From: Duganella sp. BuS-21
GTDB lineage: Bacteria > Pseudomonadota > Gammaproteobacteria > Burkholderiales > Burkholderiaceae_D
NCBI GenBank assembly: GCA_041874725.1
Contig: CP097466.1
Coordinates: 3,410,001-3,474,000, forward strand
Length of the DNA: 64,000 nt
Direction of reading: 5' to 3'
Shown: piece after piece, positions 21,589-33,450 of the stretch
Numbering within the stretch: position 1 is the stretch's first letter
Layout of the letters: the number at the start of each line of letters is the position of its first letter
Made by a program: the position numbers and the translations under genes
Notes under the pieces: model-generated
What the model was told of the DNA's origin: nothing
The model's database searches: none
The model's input: the letters and a program-made list of their open reading frames with translations, nothing else

Positions 21589-22214
21589 GCCTGGTCCTTC
21601 ATATGACGCGATAAATAAATCGTTTGCCCGACAATAAATACAAACATGATGGCGGTGGCGCCGAACGCTTTAAAGTTGACCCAGGCGTCGGTATTCCCTT
21701 TAAACAGCACAAACGCCAGATACCAGTTGAGCGCGCCCATAAACGTGAAGAAGGCGATCCACGCCAGGTTCAAGCGGGTCCAGATCAGGTCCGGCAATTC
21801 GATGATTTCCTTCATCGATTGGCGCATCAGGTTCTTTTTGAACAGCAGGTCGCTGAACAGCAGCACCACGGCGAACAGCCAGTAGACGATGCTCAGCTTC
21901 CATTTGATGAAATCCTCGTCGTGCAGGTAGATGGTCAGTCCGCCGAACACCACGAACATGCCCAGCGAGGCCCACAGCAGGCCATCGACCTTGCGTCCGC
22001 GCACCTTGATCCAGCCGATCTGCGCCACGGTGGCCAGGATGCCGACCAGGGTGGCGAGGACGATCGGCGCCTGCTCGGGCGTGACCGAGCCGCCAGAAAT
22101 GATGCCGCTCAGGTAGGTATTGATGAAGTGCTGGGAGGCGTCCGCGTTCATGCCGGCTATTTTGTAGCAGGCGAAGAACAGCAGTACCGGGATCATGTCG
22201 AACAGGAATTTCAT
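21585..22214 (-). CDS. yciB: Intracellular septation protein A family (YciB/IspZ)
   Basis: 209 residues with five or six hydrophobic segments (first: FLFDMIPVLLFFACYKIAG). It matches the YciB family of inner-membrane proteins linked to septation and envelope synthesis. ATG 22214 was chosen because it gives the conserved MKFLFDMIPVLLFF start; further upstream is msrB-end sequence in another frame. It lies 11 bases after msrB, in the same leftward operon. Confidence 0.92.
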   Translation of the reverse strand: MKFLFDMIPVLLFFACYKIAGMNADASQHFINTYLSGIISGGSVTPEQAPIVLATLVGILATVAQIGWIKVRGRKVDGLLWASLGMFVVFGGLTIYLHDEDFIKWKLSIVYWLFAVVLLFSDLLFKKNLMRQSMKEIIELPDLIWTRLNLAWIAFFTFMGALNWYLAFVLFKGNTDAWVNFKAFGATAIMFVFIVGQTIYLSRHMKDQA

Positions 22215-22225
22215 GGCGTCTATTA

Positions 22226-22624
22226 TTAGTCTTGTGGATCGAAGCGGAGGGAAGCGGAGTTTATGCAGTAACGCAGGCCGGTGGGTGGCGGGCCGTCCGG
22301 GAATACGTGACCCAGGTGGGCGTCGCAGACGCCGCAAATGGTTTCGGTGCGCAGCATACCATGGGCGCGGTCGACTTTTTCCACCACATTGGCGGGATCG
22401 ATCGGCTCGAAGTAGCTTGGCCAGCCGCAGCCGGAATCGAATTTGGTGTCCGAGCGGAACAGCGGCGTGTTGCAGCACACGCAGGTGTAGATGCCATGTT
22501 CATGGTGATCCCAAAACTTGCCGGTAAAGGCGCGTTCGGTCGCTGCATGGCGGGTGACTTGATATTCCATCGGGTCCAGTTGGTCGCGCCATTCGGCGTC
22601 GGATTTGACAACTTTATTGCTCAT
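22226..22624 (-). CDS. msrB: Peptide methionine-R-sulfoxide reductase
   Basis: 132 residues, cytosolic. Zinc site Cys48/Cys51 and Cys97/Cys100; catalytic Cys120 in RYCINSASL; substrate-binding GCGWPSYF and HVFPDGP motifs present. It reduces the R form of methionine sulfoxide using thioredoxin. It sits 14 bases downstream of selO, whose product is redox-linked in other organisms. Confidence 0.96.
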   Translation of the reverse strand: MSNKVVKSDAEWRDQLDPMEYQVTRHAATERAFTGKFWDHHEHGIYTCVCCNTPLFRSDTKFDSGCGWPSYFEPIDPANVVEKVDRAHGMLRTETICGVCDAHLGHVFPDGPPPTGLRYCINSASLRFDPQD

Positions 22625-22638
22625 GGCTTATTTCTCGC

Positions 22639-24033
22639 TTAAGAAGAACAGGAGACTTCAAGATGGCTTGCCCAATCCGGCGGCAAGGCGGCGTAGTGTT
22701 CGTGCTCGGGCTGTTCGTCGTAGGGGCGCTGCAACACCGTGAGCAGGCGCTCCACCTCGGAAAAGTCCTTATTTTGCGCTTTTTCGATGGCTTGTTGGGC
22801 CAGATAATTGCGCAGCACATATTTGGGGTTGACTGCGTTCATCGCAAGCGCACGCATGTCGTCGTCGGTGTTTTCGGTCTGCAGGCGGGCGCGGTAGCGC
22901 TCGGCCCAGGCATCGAACGCCGGACGGTCGATGAACAGGTCGCGCAGCGGCTCGTCAGCGCTGCTGTCGGCCGCGCGCAGGCCGCTCAGGCGCCGGAAGA
23001 AGAGGGTGAAATCGACACCGTTGGCTTGCATTAGCGCGAACATGTCGTCCAATAGCGCCTGGTCGGCGTCGACATGTTGTTCCCGCGTGGCGATGCCGAG
23101 CTTGGCATGCAGCAATTCGTCCAGCTTGGCGGCGAATTCGGTCTGGTAGACGTCCAGCGCCGCTTGCGTCGGCTCGACCTCGCCGATCAGCGGTAGCAGC
23201 GCTTGCGCCAGCGCATAGCAATTCCAATGCCCCACCTGCGGCTGGTTGGCATAGGAATAGCGGCCCTGCTGGTCGGTGTGATTGCAGATGTGGTCGGCGT
23301 CGAACCCTTCCATAAAACCATAAGGTCCGTAATCAAGCGTCAGGCCGAGGATGGACATATTATCGGTATTCATCACACCGTGCATGAAGCCGACCGCCTG
23401 CCAGTGCGCGATCATGTGTGCGGTGCGGCGCGTGACTTCCTCCAGCAGCGCGGCATACGGATTTTCCGCCGCGCGCAGGGCCGGATAGAAACGGTCGATC
23501 ACGTAGTCTGCGAGGAGTTTCAGTTCGTCGTTCTGCTTGCGGTAGTACCAGTGCTCGAAGGATCCGAAGCGCACGAAGCTCGGCGCCATGCGCACCACCA
23601 CGGCCGCCGTTTCGACGGTTTCACGTATTACGCCCTGGTCCGACCCGGCCACCGACAATGCGCGCGAGGTGGGAATGCCCAGCGCATGCATCGCTTCCGA
23701 ACACAGGAATTCGCGGATCGAGGAGCGCAGCACCGCGCGGCCGTCGCCCATGCGCGAGTAGGGCGTCAGGCCGGCGCCTTTCCATTGCAGCTCCATCGGG
23801 CCTTGCGCGGTCTGCACCTCGCCGAACAGGATGGCGCGGCCATCGCCGAGCTGGCCGGCCCACACGCCGAACTGGTGGCCCGAGTAAACGGCGGCCAGCG
23901 CCTGGCCGCGTTCCGGCACCGCGTTGCCGATCAGGACGTCGAGACTATCGGCCAGGTCCGGCGGCAGGCCGATCAGGGACGCCGCCGCTGCGCTCGCCGC
24001 CACCAAATAGGGCGCGGGCAGGGGCGTGGGCAT
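22639..24033 (-). CDS. selO: SelO-type protein adenylyltransferase (YdiU)
   Basis: 464 residues from the first ATG. SelO is a pseudokinase-fold enzyme that transfers AMP to Ser/Thr/Tyr of target proteins in redox stress. Conserved blocks: [60 protein letters not shown] and DYGPYGF. The C-terminus ends VSCSS, where the Cys takes the place of the selenocysteine of animal SelO. The conserved N-terminal stretch [16 protein letters not shown] lies in frame upstream of this ATG. That longer frame, to the stop at about 24130, contains no ATG, GTG or TTG, only ATC codons at 24102 and 24105 behind a GGAG. The real protein may thus begin at a non-canonical codon. Confidence 0.9.
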   Translation of the reverse strand: MPTPLPAPYLVAASAAAASLIGLPPDLADSLDVLIGNAVPERGQALAAVYSGHQFGVWAGQLGDGRAILFGEVQTAQGPMELQWKGAGLTPYSRMGDGRAVLRSSIREFLCSEAMHALGIPTSRALSVAGSDQGVIRETVETAAVVVRMAPSFVRFGSFEHWYYRKQNDELKLLADYVIDRFYPALRAAENPYAALLEEVTRRTAHMIAHWQAVGFMHGVMNTDNMSILGLTLDYGPYGFMEGFDADHICNHTDQQGRYSYANQPQVGHWNCYALAQALLPLIGEVEPTQAALDVYQTEFAAKLDELLHAKLGIATREQHVDADQALLDDMFALMQANGVDFTLFFRRLSGLRAADSSADEPLRDLFIDRPAFDAWAERYRARLQTENTDDDMRALAMNAVNPKYVLRNYLAQQAIEKAQNKDFSEVERLLTVLQRPYDEQPEHEHYAALPPDWASHLEVSCSS

Positions 24034-24207
24034 TAATCGGGTATAGAAGGCGGGCGGCAGGGACGCGAAGGAATTGTCCAGCGGCAGTTTGGCGGCAGTG
24101 ATGATGTGCTCCAGATAGGCTAAGCAGTGATTTTACCGCAGGGCGCGATTGCTGCGGTGCAGCATCATCCTGCGTTGTCCCACCTAATCAAAATACTTCA
24201 TAAATAG

Positions 24208-24720
24208 ATGGCATCGAGCATCGCGCTGGCCAAGGCCAAGAATTTCCTCAACCGCTAGCGCTTCGTGATCGACCGTGGCGTGTTTCACCCGGATGCGGCG
24301 GACCTGGAAAGAACCCTGGGCCGCGCGGAGGGCTTCATCCTGGACGCCAAGCGTATCGTCTACGTCAGCGCAATGCGCGTCCTGCTGGCCGCATTACGCG
24401 CACAGGACGGCGCCAAGATCGAAGAAATGTCGATGAAAACGCTATTGGCGCAGTTCGGCATTTTTGACGCCGCGTCGGTCAAGCTGGAAAACTTCCAGAT
24501 GGACTCGGCCAAGGCGCTCTACGAGGACAGCCAGTCCTTCTTCTCCGGCTTTACCAAGGGCTACACGATGGCCCTGATGCTGGGCGTGGCGCTGCTCATT
24601 TTCTCTGCGGTACGCCTGCTGCGGGCGATTTTACATCCGCTGCAAAAAGCCCTGGGCCACTTCGACCAGATCGCCGCCGGCAACCTGGACCTGTCGCGCG
24701 CTGAACCGTTGATGGCGTAA
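24208..24720 (+). pseudogene. Remnant of a methyl-accepting chemotaxis protein (N-terminal half)
   Basis: Frame from ATG 24208 broken by TAG at 24256-24258, then open to 24720. The readable part is a helical ligand-binding domain, a membrane segment (MALMLGVALLIFSAVRLL) and the start of a HAMP domain (LHPLQKALGHFDQIAAGNLDLSR), after which homology stops. The first transmembrane segment and the entire signalling domain are missing. Position is just downstream of the selO start and just before a convergent gene. Confidence 0.75.
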
Positions 24721-24721
24721 C

Positions 24722-25414
24722 TTATTTAATCGCGCCGAACACTTTGCCGATCAGCTTGCTGCCGGTGCCCAGCGGGTCGGCGCGGATGGCTTTTTCTTCT
24801 TCGGCGATCATGGTGTACAGGCCGTCGAGCGCGCGCTGGGTGACGTAGCCTTCCACTGTGGACTGCTCCTTGGTCAGCACGCCCATCTTCGGCGCCAGGC
24901 TCATGGCGCTGTTGTATTGGGTGGCCACGCCGGATTTGTCGGTGACCTTCTTGACCACCGGCAGGAATTGCACGGCCAGCTTGTCCTGGGTTTTGCCACG
25001 GAAGAAATCCGTCACCGAGGTTTCGCCGCCGGTCAGGATGTTTTTGGCGTCGGTGATCGTCATCGACTTGACGGCGTCCAGCAGTAACGGCTTGGCCATC
25101 GGCACGGCGGCTTCGGCCGCATGGTTCATCTGCACCACCAGTTCGTCGAGCTGCTTGCCCTTGCCGGTCATTTTCAGGATAGGCCGCGCCTGTTCAAGGA
25201 TCTTGGGCAGCGGAATGCGCACCTTGTCGTTATTCAGAAAGCCGCCTTCGGCGCCCAACTTGGACACGGCCGCGTTGGAGCCGGTTTCCAGCGCGGCCTT
25301 CAGGCCGCCCGACGCATCTTTGTTGCTGAGGTCGTCCAACGACAGCGCAAACGCGCTCACGGATAACAGGGCGAAGGGAATCAGGACGGCAAGCGAGCGG
25401 CGCGATACAGGCAT
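24722..25414 (-). CDS. DUF4197 domain-containing periplasmic protein
   Basis: 230 residues with a signal peptide (LAVLIPFALLSVSAFA). The remainder matches the DUF4197 family: LSNKDASGGLKAALETGSNAAV at the start of the mature protein and ALDGLYTMIAEEEKAIRADP with a GSKLIGKVFG end. No function is known for the family. It stands alone between the MCP remnant and the chemotaxis operon, and reads leftward like the operon, 44 bases from it. Confidence 0.85.
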   Translation of the reverse strand: MPVSRRSLAVLIPFALLSVSAFALSLDDLSNKDASGGLKAALETGSNAAVSKLGAEGGFLNNDKVRIPLPKILEQARPILKMTGKGKQLDELVVQMNHAAEAAVPMAKPLLLDAVKSMTITDAKNILTGGETSVTDFFRGKTQDKLAVQFLPVVKKVTDKSGVATQYNSAMSLAPKMGVLTKEQSTVEGYVTQRALDGLYTMIAEEEKAIRADPLGTGSKLIGKVFGAIK

Positions 25415-25458
25415 GGGGGTCTCCAGTGAGGCAATGCCCTACTGTACTCCACCGCAGC

Positions 25459-26970
25459 CTATGCCGCCAGTGCGGGAATCTCCCTGGCCAAACGCTCCAG
25501 CAGCCGACCGCATTCGAACACGCTGAGCGTCTGATGCGTGCCGCCTTCGCCCTCGATATCGATGACTTCGTCCATTTCCGCGCGCGGGTCGCCACTGGCG
25601 TTCGGATTGCGCATCATTTTCGGCGCGGCGAAGCGGCGGCTGTCGTTGATGGTCATGATGTTTTGCACGGCATCGACCAGCAAGCCATAACATTCCTCGC
25701 CGCGCTCGATCACCAGGATCTTGGACTGCGAGGTGTCGAGCAGCGGCGTCATGCGGTACAGGCCGCGCAGGTCGATCACCGTCACCATTTTCTGGCGCAG
25801 ATTGAGCATGCCGCGCATGAAGGCCGGCAGGCCCGGCGGACGCGTGATCTCGCCGACGCTCAGATCGATGATCTCGCGCACTTGCTTGATCTCCACCGCA
25901 TAGCTGTTTTCCAGCGCAAAGGTGATGTAGACCTTGCGCTGGCCGCGCCGCGCGTCGTGCTGTTCGTTCTTGCCCGCCTGGACCGCATCCTTGGGATACA
26001 GGTTGGCGTGGCCGTTGCGCATGTCCTTGATCTCGGTGCTGGAGAAGATCTGCTGGTGATCGAGGAAGAAGATGTCGCCCAGGTCGGGCTTGGACAGACA
26101 GCCGCCGAACATGCCCGCCCGCGCCTTGCTCAGCATCGGAATGGGCATCACTTCTTCACTGTAGAAATGCACGATGTTGTCGACCGAGTCGACCAGGAAG
26201 CCGATGGTGGCGTCGTCGATGCGCGCCACGATGACGCGCTGGTCGGGACTGGCGCTGCGCGCGTCGCCGCCGGCGTTGAGCAGGGTGGCGAAGTCGACCA
26301 CCGCCACGGGGCTGCCGCGAAAATTGATGCGGCCCAGGCACAGCGCGCTGTTCAGTACCGACGGCTGCAATTCCGGCACGCGGATGATTTCCTGGATGGC
26401 CGCCATCTCGAACGCGAACGACGATGCGCCCACGCGGAAACTCACGCATTGGCGGCGCTCGCCCTGATGGCGGCGCGTCTGGCGGTCCGCGCTTTGCAGC
26501 GCCAGCACCTGCGGTACGTTCTCGATGTGGATCAGGGCGTCGGGATCGAGCACTTGCACCAGCCGCGCGCCGTGGTCGAGCAGGATGGTGCCGGCCACCA
26601 CGCCGCGCTGCTCGCCCTCGGCGTAGTTGAGCGTGCTGCGCTGCTCCGGCCGCACGCGCAGGATTTCACCGGTGGCGTCGAACAGAATGCCAATCAGCAC
26701 GCCTTCGTAGTCGAGCACGGCGATCTTGTCGGTCGGCAGCGCCGCGCGCGCATCGGGATTGAAGACGCGGCCCAGGTTCACCACCGGAATCACGCTGCCG
26801 CGCAAGGTGAACACGCCTTCCAGAAACTTGGGCGACAAGGGCAGGGCCGACACCTTGGTCGGGTAATTGACCACCTCGCGGAAGCAGCAGGCGGGCAGCG
26901 CGAACTCGTCCTGCCCGAGGATGAAGGAACCGAACAATTCAGTGCCGGATGAGGCGGACGCATCACGCAT
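25459..26970 (-). CDS. Triple-CheW-domain chemotaxis scaffold protein
   Basis: 503 residues holding three consecutive CheW folds (about 10-155, 175-320 and 345-490). Each has the strand/turn signature of CheW (LRGSVIPVVNLGRVF; INFRGSPVAVVDFATLL; LNLRQKMVTVIDLRGLY). CheW couples receptors to CheA; multi-domain versions may bridge several receptors. Start: ATG 26970 has GGAG six bases before it; a TTG two codons upstream is less likely. It overlaps cheD by eight bases. No cheA or cheY is in the window, so the partner kinase is elsewhere. Confidence 0.87.
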   Translation of the reverse strand: MRDASASSGTELFGSFILGQDEFALPACCFREVVNYPTKVSALPLSPKFLEGVFTLRGSVIPVVNLGRVFNPDARAALPTDKIAVLDYEGVLIGILFDATGEILRVRPEQRSTLNYAEGEQRGVVAGTILLDHGARLVQVLDPDALIHIENVPQVLALQSADRQTRRHQGERRQCVSFRVGASSFAFEMAAIQEIIRVPELQPSVLNSALCLGRINFRGSPVAVVDFATLLNAGGDARSASPDQRVIVARIDDATIGFLVDSVDNIVHFYSEEVMPIPMLSKARAGMFGGCLSKPDLGDIFFLDHQQIFSSTEIKDMRNGHANLYPKDAVQAGKNEQHDARRGQRKVYITFALENSYAVEIKQVREIIDLSVGEITRPPGLPAFMRGMLNLRQKMVTVIDLRGLYRMTPLLDTSQSKILVIERGEECYGLLVDAVQNIMTINDSRRFAAPKMMRNPNASGDPRAEMDEVIDIEGEGGTHQTLSVFECGRLLERLAREIPALAA

Positions 26971-27526
26971 GGACAACTCCAGGGCAAGGGTGGACGATGT
27001 CCTGCACGGTATAGTCGCAGGTGGCGCAGTCGATGTGCAGGGTGCGTCCGGACTTGCCGCCGACGCGGCAATAACTAATGTTCAGGCCGAATTTACGCAG
27101 ATGCCGGCGCGCGGCGTCGGCATTTTGCTGGCCGATCTGCAGGCGGCTGGAGCAGCCGTTGAGCATGGTCGCGCCGCCGGCCACGATGACTTCCAGCTCG
27201 GCGTAATCGGCGACGCTGGCGCCGAGCAGGCGCAGCAGGGACGGCACGGCCTGGCTCACGTAGCGTGCGCAGGGTAGTTCCGTCATGTCGGCCGTTTCCG
27301 GCAGCAGGCAATGGGCCAGCGCGCAGCGACCTTGCTTTTTCCAGATCAGGGCGATGCCCACGCACGAACCCAGCAGCGCCTGCAAGCGATCGTTGCCGAC
27401 GCCGATTTTCACCTGGCCCATGGCGACCTGCAGCACGCCGCTTGCCGTTGGCGGCAAGCAGCCGTGCGGGTCGTCCCACGGCAGTGTGGCCGGTCGTATC
27501 GGGGCGCTGAGTTGCGTCACGTGCAT
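26963..27526 (-). CDS. cheD: Chemoreceptor glutamine deamidase CheD
   Basis: 187 residues. CheD deamidates Gln to Glu (and can demethylate) on receptors. Catalytic Cys55 in LLGSCVGI and His72 in LAHCLLP are present, with the downstream GGATML and VGGKSGRTL motifs. It has an N-terminal extension of about 35 residues and extra Cys residues in the C-terminal tail. It lies seven bases after cheR. Confidence 0.93.
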   Translation of the reverse strand: MHVTQLSAPIRPATLPWDDPHGCLPPTASGVLQVAMGQVKIGVGNDRLQALLGSCVGIALIWKKQGRCALAHCLLPETADMTELPCARYVSQAVPSLLRLLGASVADYAELEVIVAGGATMLNGCSSRLQIGQQNADAARRHLRKFGLNISYCRVGGKSGRTLHIDCATCDYTVQDIVHPCPGVVHA

Positions 27527-27533
27527 GATGTCC

Positions 27534-28355
27534 TTATTCCATTGTGTAAATCATCGGGCGGTCGAACCGGTAGGCGGTATCCCTGCCCGAGATCGATTCC
27601 GACTCGCCGACGATCATGACGGCATGCGGCGCCATGCTCAGCCGCGCTTGTTGCAGGATGGTGTGCTGGTGCTCCTGATCGAAATAGATCAGCACGTTGC
27701 GCAAGAACACCAGGTCGAACTGTTTGGCCGATTTGAGGGGCAACATCAGATTGTGCTGCGCCAGTTCGACGTGGCGTTTCAACGCATCGACCACGCGCAG
27801 GCCATTGGCGCTGGGGCGGAAGTATTTCCGCACCCAGTCCGGGTGGGTGGCCTGGATGCGCTCCACCGAGCGGCCGCCGTACTGGCCGTCGCGCGCCAGC
27901 GCCAGGATCTGCTGCGAAATGTCGGTGGCGTGGATCTGGTAGCTGAACTCCGGGTGTGCGGCCTGGAACTCCTCGCACAGCATGGCCATCGAATACAGCT
28001 CCTCGCCGCTGGAGGCGGCCGCCGACCACACTTTCAGTTGCTTGCCCGGGTGCGCGCGCCACCACTGCGGCAGGAATTCCTGCTCGATGTAATCCCACAC
28101 CTGCTGGGTGCGGAAGAACAGGGTGTCGTTGGTGGTCACCAGGTCGATAAAATGCGGCACTTCGGCGCGGTCGCGTTCGACCACGTCGAGGTAGGCCTGA
28201 TAGCTGTTCAGCTTGAGCGCCTGCACGCGCGGACGCAGGCGCCGCTCCAGCAGCACGCTCTTGCGTTCGGTCATGGCGATGCCCGTGTGCTTGCGCACCA
28301 GGGCGATCAGGGCCGACAGCGTGGACGGAGGCAGGCCGGTGGCGTCCATGTTCAC
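27534..28355 (-). CDS. cheR: Chemotaxis protein methyltransferase CheR
   Basis: 273 residues. An N-terminal four-helix domain (about 8-80, with [10 protein letters not shown]) and a SAM-dependent methyltransferase domain with [29 protein letters not shown] and [10 protein letters not shown]. It methylates receptor glutamates. The frame begins at GTG 28355, which overlaps the MCP stop as GTGA; ATG 28349, two codons in, is an equally good start. Confidence 0.93.
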   Translation of the reverse strand: MNMDATGLPPSTLSALIALVRKHTGIAMTERKSVLLERRLRPRVQALKLNSYQAYLDVVERDRAEVPHFIDLVTTNDTLFFRTQQVWDYIEQEFLPQWWRAHPGKQLKVWSAAASSGEELYSMAMLCEEFQAAHPEFSYQIHATDISQQILALARDGQYGGRSVERIQATHPDWVRKYFRPSANGLRVVDALKRHVELAQHNLMLPLKSAKQFDLVFLRNVLIYFDQEHQHTILQQARLSMAPHAVMIVGESESISGRDTAYRFDRPMIYTME

Positions 28356-30049
28356 ACCGTGAAGCCGGATACGGTTTTATTCAGGTCGCCGGCGCGCTGG
28401 TTCAGCCCCTCGGTCGAACGGGCGATGCTGTCGCAGGCGGCGGCCGACTTCTCGGCTTCCTCGGCGATGTACTGGACCGCCGTGCTGACTTCGCGCGCCG
28501 TCAGCAGCTGCTCGTTGGCGGCCTTGGAAATGTCGGAAATGGCCACCGTGGTCTTGACCACGCCCACCAGGATCTTGTCGAAGGCGTCGCTGGCCTGACG
28601 CGAAATCTCGCTGCCGGCCGAGACGCGCTTGACCGATTCGTTGATCAGTTTGGAAATCTCCTTGGTGGCCTGCGACGAGCGCTCGGCCAGCTTGCGCACT
28701 TCGTCCGCCACCACCGAGAAGCCCAGGCCGTGCTCGCCAGCGCGCGCCGCCTCGATGGCCGCGTTGAAGGCCAGCATATTGGTCTGGTTGGCGATGTCGC
28801 TGATGACCTTGACGATTTCGCCGATGTCTTCCGACGAACGGTTGATCAGGTCCATGGCCTCGATCGACTTGGCCACCGCCTTGGCGCCGACTTCGGCCTC
28901 GTGCTGGGTCGACTTGGCCATCGAATCGGCGTCCGAGGTGTTGTTGGCGATGGTGTTGATCGAGCTGGTCAGGCCGTCGATCGAGGCGTTCATCTCTTCC
29001 ACCGTGGCACCCAGTGCCTGGGTGCCGACCGCCACGCCGTTGGAGCGCTCGGCGATGGTGGTCGAAGCGTCGGCCAGGCCGTTGGCGGACATGACGACGT
29101 CGCCGATGACCTTGCGCAGGTCGGCGATCATCTTGCTGATGCCTTCGGCCAGCTGGTCGAGCGGTTCATCACCGTCGACCACGATCTTGCTGGTCAGGTC
29201 GCCGTTGGCTGCGCGCGCCACCGAGTCCAGCAGGCGGCTGATTTTTTCGCCATCGGACTTGGACTTGGCCGCCACCGACTCCTCCAGTTCCACCTGGCTG
29301 GTGATATCACTTGCGTATTTAACTATTTTGTATGGTTTGCCATTTAAATCGAGAATAGGGTTGTAAGTGGCCTGGATCCATATCGATTTTTTATTGTTTC
29401 CTAAACGTTTATAGCGTCCGCTATCGAATTCGCCACGATTGAGTTTTTGCCAGAAACGTTTATATTCGGCGCTGGCGGCAAAATCGGGATCGACAAACAT
29501 GCGATGGTGTTCGCCTTTAATATCGTCGAGATAATATCCCATGACATTAAGGAAATTATCGTTGGCATTCAGCACGTGCCCCTGCATGTCGAATTCAATC
29601 ACCGCCTGCGCCTTGTCGATGGCGCTGACCTTGCCCTCGTACTCGGCGCTGCGCAGGCGGTTGTCGGTGATGTCGGTGGCGAACTTGATCACCTTGTAGG
29701 GGCGGCCATTGCTGTCCATCACCGGGTTGTAGGACGCATTGATCCAGATTTCGCGGCCATCCTTGGCCAGGCGCTTGAATTCGCCGTGCTCAAACTCGCC
29801 GGCCGCCAGACCGGTCCAGAACTGTTTGTAGGCGGGGCTGGCCGCATACTCAGGGTGGCAGAACATCGAATGATGGCGACCTTGGACCTCCGCCAGGGAG
29901 TAACCGAGCACGCGCAGGAAGTTGTCGTTGGCGTGCAGGATTTTTCCTTCCATGTCAAACTCGATCACCGCTTGAACGCGGTTGAGCGCGGCGTGTATCG
30001 CCTGAAGTTCGACGTCATGGGTATGGATTACCTGGCTGGGAGCGTTCAT
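28352..30049 (-). CDS. Soluble methyl-accepting protein with two PAS domains
   Basis: 565 residues, no membrane segment. PAS 1 at about 20-135 and PAS 2 at about 140-255 have parallel sequences ([18 protein letters not shown] / [18 protein letters not shown]), and each ends in a D-IT PAC motif. A linker and the MCP signalling coiled coil (about 300-560) follow, with the hairpin tip [20 protein letters not shown]. This BdlA/Aer-like layout suggests sensing of a small ligand or redox cofactor in the cytoplasm. First gene of the mcp-cheR-cheD-cheW operon. Bases 29300-29600, encoding PAS 2, are visibly AT-richer than the rest. Confidence 0.92.
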   Translation of the reverse strand: MNAPSQVIHTHDVELQAIHAALNRVQAVIEFDMEGKILHANDNFLRVLGYSLAEVQGRHHSMFCHPEYAASPAYKQFWTGLAAGEFEHGEFKRLAKDGREIWINASYNPVMDSNGRPYKVIKFATDITDNRLRSAEYEGKVSAIDKAQAVIEFDMQGHVLNANDNFLNVMGYYLDDIKGEHHRMFVDPDFAASAEYKRFWQKLNRGEFDSGRYKRLGNNKKSIWIQATYNPILDLNGKPYKIVKYASDITSQVELEESVAAKSKSDGEKISRLLDSVARAANGDLTSKIVVDGDEPLDQLAEGISKMIADLRKVIGDVVMSANGLADASTTIAERSNGVAVGTQALGATVEEMNASIDGLTSSINTIANNTSDADSMAKSTQHEAEVGAKAVAKSIEAMDLINRSSEDIGEIVKVISDIANQTNMLAFNAAIEAARAGEHGLGFSVVADEVRKLAERSSQATKEISKLINESVKRVSAGSEISRQASDAFDKILVGVVKTTVAISDISKAANEQLLTAREVSTAVQYIAEEAEKSAAACDSIARSTEGLNQRAGDLNKTVSGFTV

Positions 30050-30338
30050 GAAATATCCTGTAGTCGTCTGAAAATAATAAATATCATTAACACAGTATTA
30101 TGTTGTGATATTTGGTGAGATTCGTTTTGATATTCGGGGGTAGGGAATATGCGAGGCGTTTATTCATTATTTGCTTTATTTAAATATCAGGCAAGCTCAA
30201 CAATACTGAAAAGTGTCGCAAGTGTATTTTGCAAGCGACACTCAGGCCGGTTTTCTCCGCTTTACGAAGCACAGGTGCCGCCTTCAAAAGCGCGCGCACC
30301 GCGCTTAAAAAAATAACACGATCGTTCTTTTTATGCGG

Positions 30339-30357
30339 TATAGTAGGTAGGCCTACC
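30339..30357 (+). promoter_or_regulatory. -10 box and 12-bp palindromic operator of the beta-oxidation gene
   Basis: TATAGT (30339-30344) is followed at once by the perfect palindrome GGTAGGCCTACC (30346-30357), covering the expected start point. A regulator binding here would block transcription; a fatty-acid-responsive repressor is a guess. The rest of the 335-base gap (30050-30384) shows no gene; ACGATCGT at about 30318-30325 is a second small palindrome. Confidence 0.45.
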
Positions 30358-30384
30358 ATTCCAACCAGAACATAAGGAAGAGAC

Positions 30385-32466
<2,082 letters not shown>

Positions 32467-32512
32467 CACATGTTGCAAGGGCGACACATGCGTTAATATT
32501 GTGTCCACAAGA

Positions 32513-32550
32513 ACGGCCGAGTTCGTTATAATCGAACCCGGCCGTTTTTG
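32513..32550 (+). terminator. Intrinsic terminator after the beta-oxidation gene
   Basis: 13-bp arms ACGGCCGAGTTCG (32513-32525) and CGAACCCGGCCGT (32533-32545) with one mismatch, then a T-run. The 7-base loop holds TATAAT. Confidence 0.88.
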
Positions 32551-32625
32551 TTTTTCCGCGCCCGGGAAACGGTTGGCAACTTTAGTGGGCGCTTCTCATT
32601 CAAAAACCAATAATCCGAGGTTCAC

Positions 32626-33267
32626 ATGAAGCACACCATTTTTGCCGCAGCACTGGCCCTGGCCAGCGTTTCCTCCGCCTTCGCAGCCGATATCAACGGC
32701 CTGTACAACACCGGCATCGGCGCTGGCGGCGCTGCGGAAACCCATTACACGGTCAGCTCGACCAGCGTGACCGACACGGTTCCTACCATTACCAAGGATG
32801 GCGTATGGCCGGTGGATGGCACCTGGCTGGTCAACAACAGCACGTCCAAATGGATCACCCCGACCGCCGTTCAGGGCGACACCTTCGATCCGGCTGTCAA
32901 CGGCACCTACACCTACACCCTGAGCTTCAACCTGACCGGCTACAATGCCGCCACCGCCTTCTTCGACGGCCGTGTATCGTCGGACAACTCGGTAATCGTC
33001 AAGCTGAACGGCACCGACATCGGCGGCGGCATCGGCTTCCAGTCGTGGCACGACTTCGGCGCCGGCACCGGTTTCGCCGCCGGCTTGAACACCCTGGAAT
33101 TCGTCGTCACCAACGACAAGCAGTACAGCGGCAACCCGACCGGCCTGCGCGTTGAATTCGAATCGTCGAATGTCAGCGCCGTCCCTGAGCCAGCCACCTA
33201 CGGCATGATGATGGCCGGCCTGGCGCTGGTGGGCGTGGCCGCGCGCCGCCGCAAGCAGCAGAAATAA
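32626..33267 (+). CDS. PEP-CTERM sorted surface protein 1
   Basis: 213 residues: signal peptide (MKHTIFAAALALASVSSAFA), a beta-rich domain and a C-terminal sorting tail VPEPATYGMMMAGLALVGVA followed by ARRRKQ. Such proteins are cleaved and anchored by exosortase EpsH and linked to exopolysaccharide or biofilm. No exosortase gene is in the window. The domain contains YTYTLSFNLTGYNAATAFFDGR and SSDNSVIVKLNG, which resemble a carbohydrate-binding jelly-roll; the ligand is unknown. CCGAGG precedes the ATG at 32626. It is paralogous with the next gene. Confidence 0.9.
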   Translation: MKHTIFAAALALASVSSAFAADINGLYNTGIGAGGAAETHYTVSSTSVTDTVPTITKDGVWPVDGTWLVNNSTSKWITPTAVQGDTFDPAVNGTYTYTLSFNLTGYNAATAFFDGRVSSDNSVIVKLNGTDIGGGIGFQSWHDFGAGTGFAAGLNTLEFVVTNDKQYSGNPTGLRVEFESSNVSAVPEPATYGMMMAGLALVGVAARRRKQQK

Positions 33268-33281
33268 TGCTGCGGAAAATG

Positions 33282-33314
33282 CTCACGGGCACTAAAAATT
33301 TAAGTGCACGTGAG
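33282..33314 (+). terminator. Stem-loop between the PEP-CTERM genes
   Basis: 12-bp arms CTCACGGGCACT and AGTGCACGTGAG (one mismatch) with a 9-base A/T loop, followed by TATTTTC. The T-run is short, so termination may be partial. Confidence 0.55.
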
Positions 33315-33330
33315 TATTTTCTGTAAAAGC

Positions 33331-33338
33331 TCGTTATA
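33331..33338 (+). promoter_or_regulatory. Putative -10 box of PEP-CTERM gene 2
   Basis: GTTATAAT-type hexamer (TATAAT at about 33333-33338) 113 bases before the ATG at 33451. The -35 is unclear. Confidence 0.35.
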
Positions 33339-33450
33339 ATTCGTCTCAACAGCACTACTTCCTTTCGACGCCCTAAAAAACGGTTCGATGAAATTCCGGC
33401 ATCCCCATCGATGCTGGTTGACACCCTACCAACCGATTTTAGAGGCTCTC

